Assembly: GCF_001625215.2 (NCBI RefSeq) | Contig: NC_030385.2 | Span: forward strand, 18,159,135-18,223,134 | DNA length: 64,000 bases | Origin: Daucus carota subsp. sativus | Taxonomy: Eukaryota > Streptophyta > Magnoliopsida > Apiales > Apiaceae | Direction: 5' to 3' | Shown: one piece after another, positions 33,986 to 44,822 of the stretch | Position numbering within the stretch: position 1 is the stretch's first letter | Layout: each line of letters starts with the position of its first letter | The notes under the pieces: model-generated | Told to the model about the DNA's origin: nothing | Databases searched by the model: none | What the model saw: the letters and a program-made list of their open reading frames with translations, nothing else | Translations under genes and position numbers: made by a program

Positions 33986-36627
33986 ATGGCTAATAAAAAT
34001 CCCATCTTTCTCTTTTTTCCCACTATGTTGTTTCTGTTTAATTTACCTTGTATAACCCCCAAGTCCACTATTGAGCCTTGCTCAACCTCAGATTCTTGCA
34101 ACTCTTTACTTGGCTACACTTTGTACACAGACCTCAAAGTCTCTGAGGTGGCTTCTCTCTTCCAAATTGACCCAATATATCTCCTCACAGCCAATGCCAT
34201 TGACATTTCTTACCCAGATGTTGAGAACCACATCCTCCCCTCTCAGCTCTTCCTCAAAATCCCCATTATATGTTCTTGTGTTGATGGTATTCGAAAATCT
34301 GTTTCCACGCGTTACAAGACTAGGCCTTTGGACACTCTTTCGCTTATTGCTGATTCCATTTATGGGGGTCTTGTGTCTGCTGATCAACTCAGAGAGGCTA
34401 ATAGTAATTCTGTGTCTGATCCCTCCCTGCTTGATGTCGGTGAGACCCTTGTTGTTCCTTTGCCTTGTACTTGTTTTAATGGCACTGATAATTATTTGCC
34501 TGCTATTTACATGTCTTATGTGGTGAGAACTGTGGATACATTGTCGAGTATTGCATCTAGGTATTCAACTACCATTACTGATTTAATGACTGTCAATGCA
34601 ATGGGCGGTCCGGATATTAAGGATGGTGATATTCTTGCTATACCACTTTCAGGTGAGCTTATGCCTTTGTTTGTAAATTGTATAGAATGTTAGAACTGAT
34701 TTGATTATTAGTATTAGATTTGGCCTCTTTCGAGTTTCTTTTGTGGTTGCTCAATAATTTAGTAAGATTCTTTGGAAGAGCCATAATAGTAAACTGCAAT
34801 ACACATGATAATAATTACTTGTAATAATGTTTTGTGTAAATTCCTTGCATATATGTTGTGCCTTCTTGGGGTAAGCCAAAGACTTTTCAGTTGTTTGTTT
34901 CACTATATTCTGCCTAGTTGATAATTTTCTTAAAAGCAAGCTGTAATGTTTTCAGCTTGTCCATCTGACTTTCCAAGATATGCCTCGGATTATGCCCTGA
35001 CGGTGCCAAATGGAAGTTATGCCATAACTGCAGGCCATTGTGTGCAATGCAGTTGCGTCTCCGGGAGTAAGAAGTACGGGCGTTTTTTATTTTTGGAAAG
35101 TGACTTCTTTTTCTATGGTTGACTTGTGTTATTGGATTTGACCACGATTTTGTTGCAGTTTATACTGCATGCCAGCTTCTTTGGCGGTTTCCTGTTCTAG
35201 CATGCAATGCAAAAACAGCAATCTTATGCTTGGAAACATTACAATGCAACAGAGTAGTGCTGGCTGCAATGTTACTTCTTGTAATTACGGGGGATTTGTC
35301 AACGGAACCATTATCACTATGTATGACTTCAAAATATATTACAAGCATGCCAAATTCTCTCACACGCAGTATTTGTTATTCAGCATTTTTATGCTTCTCT
35401 TAATTATTTTGCATCTTCTCTGCAGATTGTCTGCATCCCTGCAACCTCGATGCCCAGGTAAGAGATTGAAAACTGCTACTCCCTTTCTTAATGGTAATAT
35501 GTGGGGGTGTTTGTCTAAGCTTAAAAGTAACCTAAAAGATAAAAATTACTTAAAAAGTAATATTTTGGCCTAGTTGTGTAAAAGGTAAAAGTAAATTAAA
35601 ATTGACTTATTAGTTCAATTCTGAGAAATAGGAACTGTACTAACTTCAGTTACTTGCTATGATGATGCAATATCACTTTATAAAATTGAATCTTATCTTT
35701 TTTGAATGTACCCTCTAGTACTTTTTTGTTTCTACATAGAAATCAGAAGTACTATACTACTAATAAAAGTATCAAAGCTGTGTAACTTACAAGTAGATAC
35801 ATTACTAAAATTAAAGTAATTAAAATAAATTAAGGGTATCCAAACTTACAGTACCTTATAAGAAGATAGTTTAGTTATACTTAAAAAGTAATTATAATAA
35901 TTATACTTATATAATTCTTATTCAAAAAAAATAAAAAATTATACTTATATAATTATATTACTTATTATTAGGGGCTATAATTTTCAAGTTTGACCGGAAG
36001 AGAGTGTTTTTGAGAGTCCAGTTCATAATTATTCTCATAAACTGTTTCCTGTCTGTCTCACTATAGTGTATTAATGTTTATAGAGTCAAAAACATCTTAC
36101 GCATGTTGTATTTTTTATGTTCCGGCTTTATTATTGGAGTGATCATATAAAGGCACAATGCTGTATCGCTGTTGACTGCATATGTTCCTTTCAAAATTTT
36201 CTGCGTATAAAAATTTGGGATCTGTCTAGACAAACCCATTACAGCACTTAAAAAGAACTATTTATGTGTATACCTATGATGAAGCTTATTCTACTATGTT
36301 TTTTATCGTAGATGTGTGTTTCTTGTATATGAAACAGGACCCCAAGTTTTTCCGCCACTTATAGCTCCGCCTACTGTAGTTGGCCCAGACTCATTATTTT
36401 CTCCAGCACCTTCACCTATTCAATCTGCTGGTCCTGGAGCAACAATACCAAAAACCGTGGTGCCTTCAACTGGGACAGTCCAAGGATACCCTCCTGCAAA
36501 TGGCCCAACAGGAAGCTTCTCAGGTAGCAACTCTGGGTCGCCCTCTTTAGTGAATAACTTTGCGCGTATTCCGCTTGCATTAGTATTGGCTTTCTTTTTA
36601 TATGCAGTGACATCATACTCATTGTAA
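33986..36627 (+). CDS. LysM domain GPI-anchored protein (LYM1/LYM3-like), five exons, 422 aa
   Basis: Exons: 33986-34652, 34956-35073, 35159-35320, 35426-35457, 36338-36627; all introns are GT-AG and phases close to 423 codons. A hydrophobic signal peptide covers about residues 1-24. CXC pairs at 97-99 and 161-163 and in CSC after exon 1 bracket two LysM domains (about 110-159 and 177-221). A Cys-rich region follows, then a Pro/Ser-rich stretch and a hydrophobic tail (IPLALVLAFFLYAV), as in GPI-anchored proteins. In Arabidopsis, LYM1/LYM3 bind peptidoglycan at the cell surface and signal with CERK1. This function is inferred from family likeness. The exon 2 donor must be at 35074 (GTACGGG): the nearer GTAAG at 35067 breaks the frame. 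The start at 33986 places the signal peptide at the N terminus. Confidence 0.93.
35458..36337 (+). other. Intron 4 of the LysM gene with MITE relics
   Basis: 880 bp. It includes GGGGGTGTTTGTCTAAGC and, further on, inverted-looking GTATCCAAACTTAC sequence, resembling a decayed hAT-type MITE. Otherwise AT-rich with nothing recognised. Confidence 0.4.
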
Positions 36628-37522
36628 CATTGGTGATTAATTATCACGTAAAATGTGGATATTATTTTGGTTCTCAGCGTAAACCCGATTATTGCAGCGC
36701 ATCTAGTAGTTTTTCCTTTGCAGTTTGTTTCCCGTTTTTCTATTTGTAGGTCTCCCTTTTTTCTATTTGTGTTTTTGGTACCTTGAGATGGGAAGTTGCT
36801 TTTGATGTGTTATGGCGATTATTTTTGATGCAAATGGTTGGCTGATGGCCAAGTTTCTTTTTCCAGTTAAAATTGAAAAATGTTAGCCAATTGGATCTCT
36901 GATATCACATTTGCAGGAGTACTTGATAATCAGAACTAATAGTAACTTCTATATCAACGTTATTCTAGGTGTTTTAGGATGTAAATGATCTTCGATGGTA
37001 TCTCTTGCTTCACTAGTGTTGTTTCAATATTCAGAGAATGTTAGCGTAAAGGGAGCAATATTATGGTAAAATATAATATAGATATTATATATCCTGGTGC
37101 TTGACATTCTACAAATTCTTGCATCCAGTATGAGAATGAAAGATGAAAGGTAAGTGGAGATTTTTCAATTCAATGTACAATTCATATACATAAGCCATGA
37201 ACTTTTGTTTCAAACTCTCAAGCAGTTGAATATTAAGCCTCCATTGATATGCAACAGAGGCCTTCTTTAATCTTAATTCGATCTTTGCATCCTTATGTAA
37301 CCTTCTTCCCCCCAACCTGTGCCTCATGAGTTCTTCTTTGCACTTATGTTGGCTTGTATCATAGTTAAATTTTCAATGAAACGACAGAGATAATAGTAGT
37401 ACTAGTTATAGCATCATAACATGTCAAAATGCATCAGAAAATTGCTTCATATTTAGAAAGACACTTGCATGTCCTTATTTAAGAGTAACATTACTACAGT
37501 GGAAGCTTATTTAAATAAGTTA
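36628..37522. other. Intergenic region between convergent genes
   Basis: About 900 bp shared by the 3' ends of the LysM gene and the aspartic protease. No frame, RNA gene or repeat recognised. Confidence 0.5.
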
Positions 37523-38809
37523 TTACAACTGATCACACTGAGTTGGAACAAATGATAAGCTCTCAGTCTCAAGATCATGAAGAACCAAGAAATTCTGCTG
37601 CTGCACATTTCCCAGTATAGACATCGAATTTGAAGCTGCCATTCCTAAGCACACCAGTCCCATATTGATATCAGCAATCATATAATTCTCAACCGGCAAC
37701 TCCAAATCCACACCTTTAAAATGAAACTTGAGTTTGGGAACCTTAATCTCAGATATATCATTCGTTGGCAAATCGAAACACAGATCAAGCCCACCAGAAT
37801 CTGATTTCGTGACCCTGAGCATCATTTGTGAACTAAACTCTTTCTTGAGCATCTCAAATGCATCTTCTTGGATATAACTTATAGTAGTCCCAGAATCGAT
37901 TATCATCCCCCCACTACCATCTTCTCGCAACTTGAACAAAGAATCTGATATAGGCAACAGGGTCTCTCCAACACTAATTCCCTGCAGATCAAGATAATAG
38001 AAAGTAGGCTGATAGGAACTCTGTATCAGAGGAGTCCATTTTGCATAACTGCTGCTAGTTGAATAGTTGAAATCAGCCAGAGACCCCAAAAGAAGGCTAC
38101 TTGTTTTGTTATCACCAATTGAAGTCAAACAGTATGAAAATTTTTTGAACCCTAATTGTGAAATGAGTGACAATGGACCGCGGCCTAATCCAACCAAACC
38201 CGAGCCCTGTCCGAACCCTGATCCTTGATTGTTGACACCACATCCAAACCCTATATTAGGGACAGACATGGGTTTGCTATTCGTCGAATCAAGAAAAGTA
38301 AAAGTCTCCATAGCCATGTAGCCTTGTGAAGATGACTGATCACCATAAGTGTAGAGATACTTGCATCCATTATCACACCTAAAAATGTTCATGTCCTTGC
38401 ATAATTGACTAGAACAAGGAATGGCAGAGTAGGAAGAGGAGTTTTTCGGGTCGAAAACTGGAGTAGGCTGATCAAAACACTTGGTGCATGGACTACACTG
38501 TGTCCATATGAGATCACTGCCTGTGTCAAGTATAGCAGAGAATGGCTTAGGTGGCGTGCCAATAGAAATGTTCATCAAGAACTCCCCCTGGCCGGAAAAA
38601 ACAGGGGACTGCATGGTGGCCATCATCGACAGCCTTTCCACGCGGGCTTTGCTACGTGCAAGTGCATGTTGGAGGAGCTGGAGTTTTGAGTAGTTTTGAG
38701 AGGAATGAAGGTGTGTAAGATGGATTTTTAATGGTGGGGAAGATAGTGATAGTGATGATGTTAGGAGGAAAAGGAATGTGATGAGTACAAGGAATGGTGA
38801 AAAGGCCAT
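37523..38809 (-). CDS. Nepenthesin-type aspartic protease, single exon, 428 aa
   Basis: Secreted A1-family aspartic endopeptidase. A signal peptide spans about residues 1-24 and a propeptide follows to about 70. The first catalytic motif is DTGSD at 95 and the second DSGTT near 305. Between them is the cysteine-rich nepenthesin insert (CSPCTKC, CSSQLC, CDNGC), which defines the plant nepenthesin/CDR1-like group. Length and lack of introns fit that group. Probable site is apoplast or vacuole; substrate unknown. It converges on the LysM gene. A TATA box lies about 40 bp upstream of the ATG. No lesion seen. Confidence 0.93.
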   Translation of the reverse strand: MAFSPFLVLITFLFLLTSSLSLSSPPLKIHLTHLHSSQNYSKLQLLQHALARSKARVERLSMMATMQSPVFSGQGEFLMNISIGTPPKPFSAILDTGSDLIWTQCSPCTKCFDQPTPVFDPKNSSSYSAIPCSSQLCKDMNIFRCDNGCKYLYTYGDQSSSQGYMAMETFTFLDSTNSKPMSVPNIGFGCGVNNQGSGFGQGSGLVGLGRGPLSLISQLGFKKFSYCLTSIGDNKTSSLLLGSLADFNYSTSSSYAKWTPLIQSSYQPTFYYLDLQGISVGETLLPISDSLFKLREDGSGGMIIDSGTTISYIQEDAFEMLKKEFSSQMMLRVTKSDSGGLDLCFDLPTNDISEIKVPKLKFHFKGVDLELPVENYMIADINMGLVCLGMAASNSMSILGNVQQQNFLVLHDLETESLSFVPTQCDQL

Positions 38810-38849
38810 GATTCAGAGCATATAGTAGCTACATTGTTATGAAAAGGAG

Positions 38850-38858
38850 TATATATAT
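38850..38858 (-). promoter_or_regulatory. TATA box of the aspartic protease gene
   Basis: Minus-strand TATATATAC-type box about 40 bp before the ATG at 38809, implying a very short leader. Confidence 0.55.
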
Positions 38859-39305
38859 AAGCTGAGGAGCTGCAGGTGGAAAGGCTAAAGGGCCAGGGGC
38901 ATTACAGTGGAGGAAAACAAAAAGACAGAGGAGGTATTAAGTGTGTATTAAGTGCATGTTTACATATACAATTAATTTTCTGTAATTTTTTACTTGCAGT
39001 AATTATTTTTATTTTTTTTCGCCAAGACTTGCAGTAATTCTCAACTTGTCTTGTATACTTAATCTTTTGCGCAGTTAGTCAATTCTGCGTTCAATAAACG
39101 CACATTGTATTTTATATAATGATTTAAGTTATTAAACATTCGTTTAATAAAAAATACCAAACTATGTAAAATGGCGTTTTGGTCACCCAATTGATTGGAA
39201 AATTGCAATTGGGTCATCCAACTCAAAAAACTTTCAGTCAAATCATTACATTCTTAAAAATTTTCATTCAGGTCACTGACCGTTACCCTCCGTTAAAAAT
39301 TACAC

Positions 39306-40150
39306 GAGCAAGTACACGAGAGAGATTGATTGAGGAAAGAGGTGAGATTGAGAGTGATTTGGGAGAGGGAGAGAGACGAGAGTGAGAGATTAGAGAGACG
39401 GTGATGCTGAGCATAAAGGAAAGAAAAAAGAAATAAGAAAAGAAGTACTAAATAGACGGGGAGTATACGGGACACTGTTTTATGGCCTTTGGCTGCCACG
39501 AACCTTTTATTTTAAGCTGAATAATCATCCAAACACCCGCTATTTAGTTGATTTACGGGATAACTCGCAATAAAACTTTCTCAAAAAATTACCAAACTAA
39601 TTTTATAAATTACCGAATATTATAAAACTAATAAAATAAAAGTTTCAGGATTTATAGAGCATTTTCGAAATTTATACAAAATTAAGAAGTTAGCTGCGTT
39701 TAGAAACTAATTAAAAAAAACATGACCTTACAGAAATAAGATTTTTAATATTTTAAAAACTCCTAAAAATATTTATTATCATTATTAAATAATTAAAAGA
39801 TTTTTGAAATCACTTTCATATTTTCAGGAATTCATTTTCCTAAAGTCCGTTTTTAAGAAAATCATAAATATTTATAAAGCAACACAACAATTAGTAACAA
39901 ATATACACACAAGCATAAGTTACATCCAGATGATAAACTTAAATCATAGAACAAGTAATTCATATATTTAACATGGTATTTAATTCAAAACAGACAACAA
40001 AATTTCGATACCCTAGTGAACCAGAAAAAATAATTTAAACATGTACTTTTAAAATTTATTAAACTAGAATAGAATAATATTTTATTCCGCATTTTCTAAA
40101 GAATCAAAAATAAACAACAAAATAAATTTTGAAAAATCCGAGTCGTCACA
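39306..40150 (-). repeat. Truncated 3' LTR of G1 (845 bp)
   Basis: Matches 46279-47123 over equal length with about three differences seen by eye. It lacks the other 1456 bp of the LTR. The truncation point abuts foldback-element sequence. Confidence 0.88.
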
Positions 40151-40184
40151 ATCTACCCCCCTTAAAAGGATTCCGTCCTCGGAA
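40146..40184 (-). pseudogene. Gypsy pol C-terminal remnant
   Basis: Minus strand reads FRGRNPFKGGRL then TGA, the stop overlapping the LTR start. This ending is characteristic of plant gypsy Pol. The polypurine tract AAGGGGGG is within it. A stop codon lies just upstream. Confidence 0.7.
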
Positions 40185-41718
40185 TCAGCGAAAAGCAAAC
40201 TAGAGCGTAAGATCTCCATAATCCGTAATACTTTCTTTATGATATAAATTTTTCTTGATCGCTTCCGTATACCAGCATTGTCATCCGCTTTCATCCTGGT
40301 GCCTTCTACTACAAAGTCTTAATTCATATTGGCAACTCGGTTGGCATACCTCTAACTGTTAAAGATAACAAGAATCTTGAAGATTTAAAAGTATGACAAA
40401 TTTCATATATTGAAGCAAATGTTACATGATTGAAATAGAAGAATAACTGAGAGATCAATATGATCTAAAGAACTCGGTGTTGCGTGTCTATATTATGACA
40501 CTACTAAAGGTAGTTAACCTTCTTGTAATGTACAACACACACAAGTGATGGCGTCCCATCCAACTCCTATCACACAGACAAGTAGTCCTTGTGTCCCCTA
40601 TAAATAGAGTTGTTCATCTCAGTTAGAGTAGAGAATATGAAAAGGATTCGAAATTATAAAAATTGAATAGATTCTAAAGGAGTTACAGTAAGCACAAGTA
40701 TCATTTGAGAACTCAAGTGAGGGGAAAAATATATTCTTTATCGAATATCTTTAAGAACGTGATGTCAGAACAAATCATTGATGGGGAAAGAAATCAATAT
40801 AATCAACAATGAGAAAGGTATTGCCAGGATTCTCACAGATGTCTTATTGATCAATTCCTCTGATGACTCGTTTTGATTCCAATGATTCTCCTTGATGTTC
40901 TAGTGACCACTTGCATATATTATTGTTGACTCATAATAGCCTCTGAAAATCCCATCATTGATATCGTTGTCGCTCAGAAGTCTTATCCAACTTTACATAA
41001 TCATCACCGTAGAGCGTTGACGCCTTAACTCACTTAAGTATTAGATCGAATAATCTAACACGAACTTTACGTAGCTCTAACGCTCACTACTTTACTATAT
41101 ACAAAGCTTTAAACTCGAATTTGTTAATACCTCTATTCTTTCACCAATTCTAGATATCTCTAACAAGAATCAAAAGGTAACTCTCCAAATAATACTCAAC
41201 ACTTGGCATATACTATAAATGTTATATTAGACTGTGTGAGAATCACTACGAGCCCGACCTCAACTGGTTCTAACTTGAAGGTTCTGCTGATAGGTCTAAC
41301 TTCGACCCTCTTAGAATGATATAACTCTGAATTGGTCAATATACTATGGACTGGAAGAACTAGAATTAGGAATTGTGATGTCTATAACTATAAACACTTA
41401 AACTGGAGTAAGATCCTGGGAGAACTCATATTATCAAGAGAACCGAGAGAACTCCTAAATCTGCCGTTGATTAAGAATCTTAATATATTTCTATTTTGAA
41501 ATAATATCTTTACAAAATCAATCAAATCTAATTATTCTAGGGGTATTTTTGTACAAAAAAATATATATAATCAATAGCATTTTATTACCCTTTTTAATGA
41601 TTTTCTTGCTGTTTTTAAGTTTCTTAACATTTTACAGTTCTTTTTTAAAGCAATCAAAGCAATCAACCTAAAATAAGCACTCTTTCATCTTCTTTCTCTT
41701 ATCAAAACATAACAGACG
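40185..41718. other. G1 internal noncoding region
   Basis: About 1.5 kb without a credible frame. It may include decayed pol and, near its right end, the 5' flank of the captured FAR1-related gene; the junction is not visible. Confidence 0.45.
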
Positions 41719-44615
41719 ATGAACAAAGCTGTGGACAACCTTAAGACTATGAACAAAGCTGTGCACAACCCTTTAGATGATCACGTCCAACGTAAGTTCA
41801 GTAAATCTTTTTCATTTTTTTTTTGCGTATCGGTCAATACAAGAGCATTTGTATTCTGAACTACCATATTTTCTTTTTGTTTTGTTTTTGATTCTTTTAG
41901 TACTGGAAGACAAGGATGAAGCTGTGTACGATCAGTCAAAAACTATACAAGAATTTATTCCGCGGTGTGATCCTTCGAAGAGACCATTTCTAAATCAGAC
42001 TTTCGACGATTTGGATTCTGTCTACGAGTTCTACAAAGAATACGGACGAGTTTGTGGTTTTGATATTAGAAAATCAGCTGAAAAAAACGACAGATCAGGG
42101 AATACAATCAGTAAATATTATGTTTGCTCCAGATCAGGTTCTAGTGAAAAGGATTCACGAAAATCTGAAGATGGAGTTGTGACTCACAAACATCGAACAA
42201 GAAAAACCGTATCTATTAAGTGTTTATGTCCTGCATTGATACGTGTCAACATAGCGGGCAATGGTAGTTGCATTCTTAAGAGATTCATTGAAGAACACAA
42301 CCATTCATTTGCTGATAGGGATGGTGCTCAGTTTCTCCGTTGCAATCGGAATCTTACATATTTTCACAAGAGTTTTATTTTCGATGCATCAAAACTGAAT
42401 ATAGGAGCCACTCGTGCACATGGAATTGTTTCAGCGATGACAGGCTCTCATGAAAATGTTGGTGCAACCACAGTGGATTTTAAAAATTTTTCGAGGGATG
42501 TTAAAAAAAAAATAGGGATACATGATGCTGATATGATTATACAGAAGTTTCATGATATCCAATGCAGTTCTGATCCTGCATTCAAATTTGAATATGAAAC
42601 TGATTCTTCAAACCATCTAACGCGTTTATTCTGGGCTGACGGAATAAACAGAAAAAGCTATGAAGTTTTTGGAGATGTTGTATCCTTTGATGCAACATAC
42701 AGGACAAACAAGTAATAACAAAAACACCTATCAAGAGATCCTGGATTGTCATGTAGGAGATAATATTAATTTGTTTTTTTCTTGACCAGGTATGGTATGG
42801 TTTTTGTACCTTTGATTGGAATAGATAACCATTGAAAAAGCACTACATTTGCTGGTGCTTTGCTTGAGAGCGAATCTGCAGAAAGCTTCAAGTGGCTATG
42901 TAATACTATGAAAAGCATTTTTGGACGAGAACCGAAATGTATCATCACAGACCAATGCCCAGCAATGAAAGTTGCTTTGGAGACTGTATTTCCACTAGTA
43001 AAACACAGGCTTTGTATGTGGCATATTATGAAGAAGTTCCCATCAAAGGTAAATATTATACAAACTAATACAAAAGCCCATTTGTGTGTTCTGTAGCTAT
43101 TCTTAGTTCATCAGTTTCAATTTTTACATGTAAGATATATTGTATTCTGCAGCTAGAATCATTGTTTTGCGCAGAATCTCCTTTCATGGATAAGTCCTAA
43201 TTAAGAAGATGTGGACAGATTAAATATTAGAATCAAAAATAGAAGGAAAACATAGTAATTTTTTGAATACTAATTGTAAACAAAACCAGAGCAACAACAA
43301 TAGAATGGGAATGAAAACAAAAATGAACATAATGGGTAACTTCTTAGAATCCAGTAGTTGTGAAAAATTTTTTATGAGTAAAAAAAAAACAAGCACAACT
43401 AAAAAGTTAGTAAAAGAATTCAGAAAAGAATTCCAAAAAAGTAAAATAAATATAACTCTTAAAATAACTTAAATCTACGTGCGGTTCACTTACTCAACTA
43501 AATTTAAAATCTAGTAAAGAATCCTAATATAGTTTAGGACAAAACTTTATTGAATCTTTGAGGATTCATGTTACTAGACTTGCTATTCTACAAACTTAAA
43601 CAAAGGACCAAATGTGTATTCTGTAGTTTTTCTTAATGCATCACTTTCACTTTTACTTGTAATATTGATTGTTACTATGCAGCTAGGGTCATTGTTTTGC
43701 GCAGAGTCTGCGTTCATGGACAGATTAAATAAGTTTGTTTGGTCTGACCATACATCACCGTTAGATTTTGAGGAAGGTTGGAACGAAGTCATATCAGATT
43801 TTAATCTTTCCGGTAATAAATGGCTTACCGAATTATACGATATACGTCATTCATGGATACCTGCATACTTCAATGACGAACCAATGTTGGGTTTATTAAG
43901 AACAACTTCAAGATCAGAGAGTTCAAATTTCTACTTTAACCACTTCGTACAGAAAGGAGATACACTATCAGAATTTTATATATGTTATGACAGTGCTATT
44001 TCAAGGCAGAGATACCAACAAAAGCAGCTTGCACATTATGACAACATAGTTCCTAGAACCTTGTCAAACAAGGAAATCGAGAAAGATGCTGCACAACATT
44101 ACACAAGGGTAATGTTCTACAAGATACAAGAGGAGATCATGGGCTGCAGTGGAGATATCTCTATTATGGATTTGAAAATGGTTGATTTAGTCAAAACAGT
44201 TGTCATAAAAGATCCTCAAAATAAATCAAATTGTTTTGAGGTAAAACTTTATATTGCAAAGCATTCTTCATGTTTCTCTCCTTTAATCTAGTTCACATAA
44301 CGATCATTTATTTATTTGTTGACAGGTATCTCTAAATCTTGAAACACACGATTTAGAGTGTTCTTGTAAGCTTTTCACACGCGTTGGATACCTATGTAGC
44401 CATGCATTTTTCTGTTTAGGTATTAGTGGAATCCACATAATACCAAGGCAGTATGTTATGAATAGGTGGCTAAAGAAAGCAGTGGAGAGATTTTCAACAT
44501 TAGAGCTTGGAGAAATTTCAGACCCATTATCTGGGGAAGAGTCTCGTAGAAAGAAGCTGCAGGAGTGTTGGTTTATTTTCCAAAGTTGCGTTAGTGAGGC
44601 ATCCTCTGACCAAGG
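41719..44615 (+). pseudogene. FAR1-related sequence (FRS-like) gene copy inside G1, truncated and with a nonsense codon
   Basis: Exons by phase: 41719-41791, 41901-42711, 42790-43048, 43683-44240, 44326-about 44615. Order: FAR1 DNA-binding domain (FYKEYGRVCGFDIRK to EEHNHSF), MULE transposase core (FGDVVSFDATYRTNK, ITDQCPAMKVAL, CMWHIMKKFP), then a SWIM zinc finger (CSCKLFTRVGYLCSHAF). FRS proteins are transposase-derived nuclear transcription factors in plants. An in-frame TGA at 42833-42835 truncates this copy in the transposase core. The 3' end is lost at about 44615, where G1 leader sequence begins. It is antisense to G1. Whether the source was a host FRS gene or a MULE is uncertain. Confidence 0.82.
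43062..43735 (+). repeat. Duplicated intron/exon-4 start in the FRS-like gene
   Basis: About 140 bp at 43062-43210 (intron end, GCAG acceptor, exon 4 start CTAGAATCATTG) recur diverged at 43592-43735 (CTAGGGTCATTG). The second copy leads into the open exon; the first soon hits stops. Confidence 0.75.
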
Positions 44616-44808
44616 TCAAATTAATTCCCTTTACTCCCTCGAACCTTACTCCACTTAAACTTAATCATCTAGCTCCATTTTATTCTACTCAGAAAGACTA
44701 TCCCCAAATAGTCTTACGATACCTCTATGTGAGGTTACACCACGTAATCCTTTTTATTAAACCTATTATTACAAACTATATTCTGATTTCAATAACTTAT
44801 AACCTGTA

Positions 44809-44820
44809 GCTCTGATACCA
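44809..44820 (-). promoter_or_regulatory. Primer binding site of G1
   Basis: Minus-strand TGGTATCAGAGC, two bases from the 5' LTR end; a perfect tRNA-iMet primer site. Confidence 0.88.
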
Positions 44821-44822
44821 AC

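Noticed and set aside
35067..35073. GTAAGAAG as the donor for LysM intron 2
   Set aside because: It leaves exon 3 out of frame; the GT at 35074 keeps the conserved Cys-rich reading.
39059..39499. Small frames around the left G1 end
   Set aside because: They cross a mobile-element junction; the hydrophobic one is the truncated form of the LTR frame at 46134-46472.
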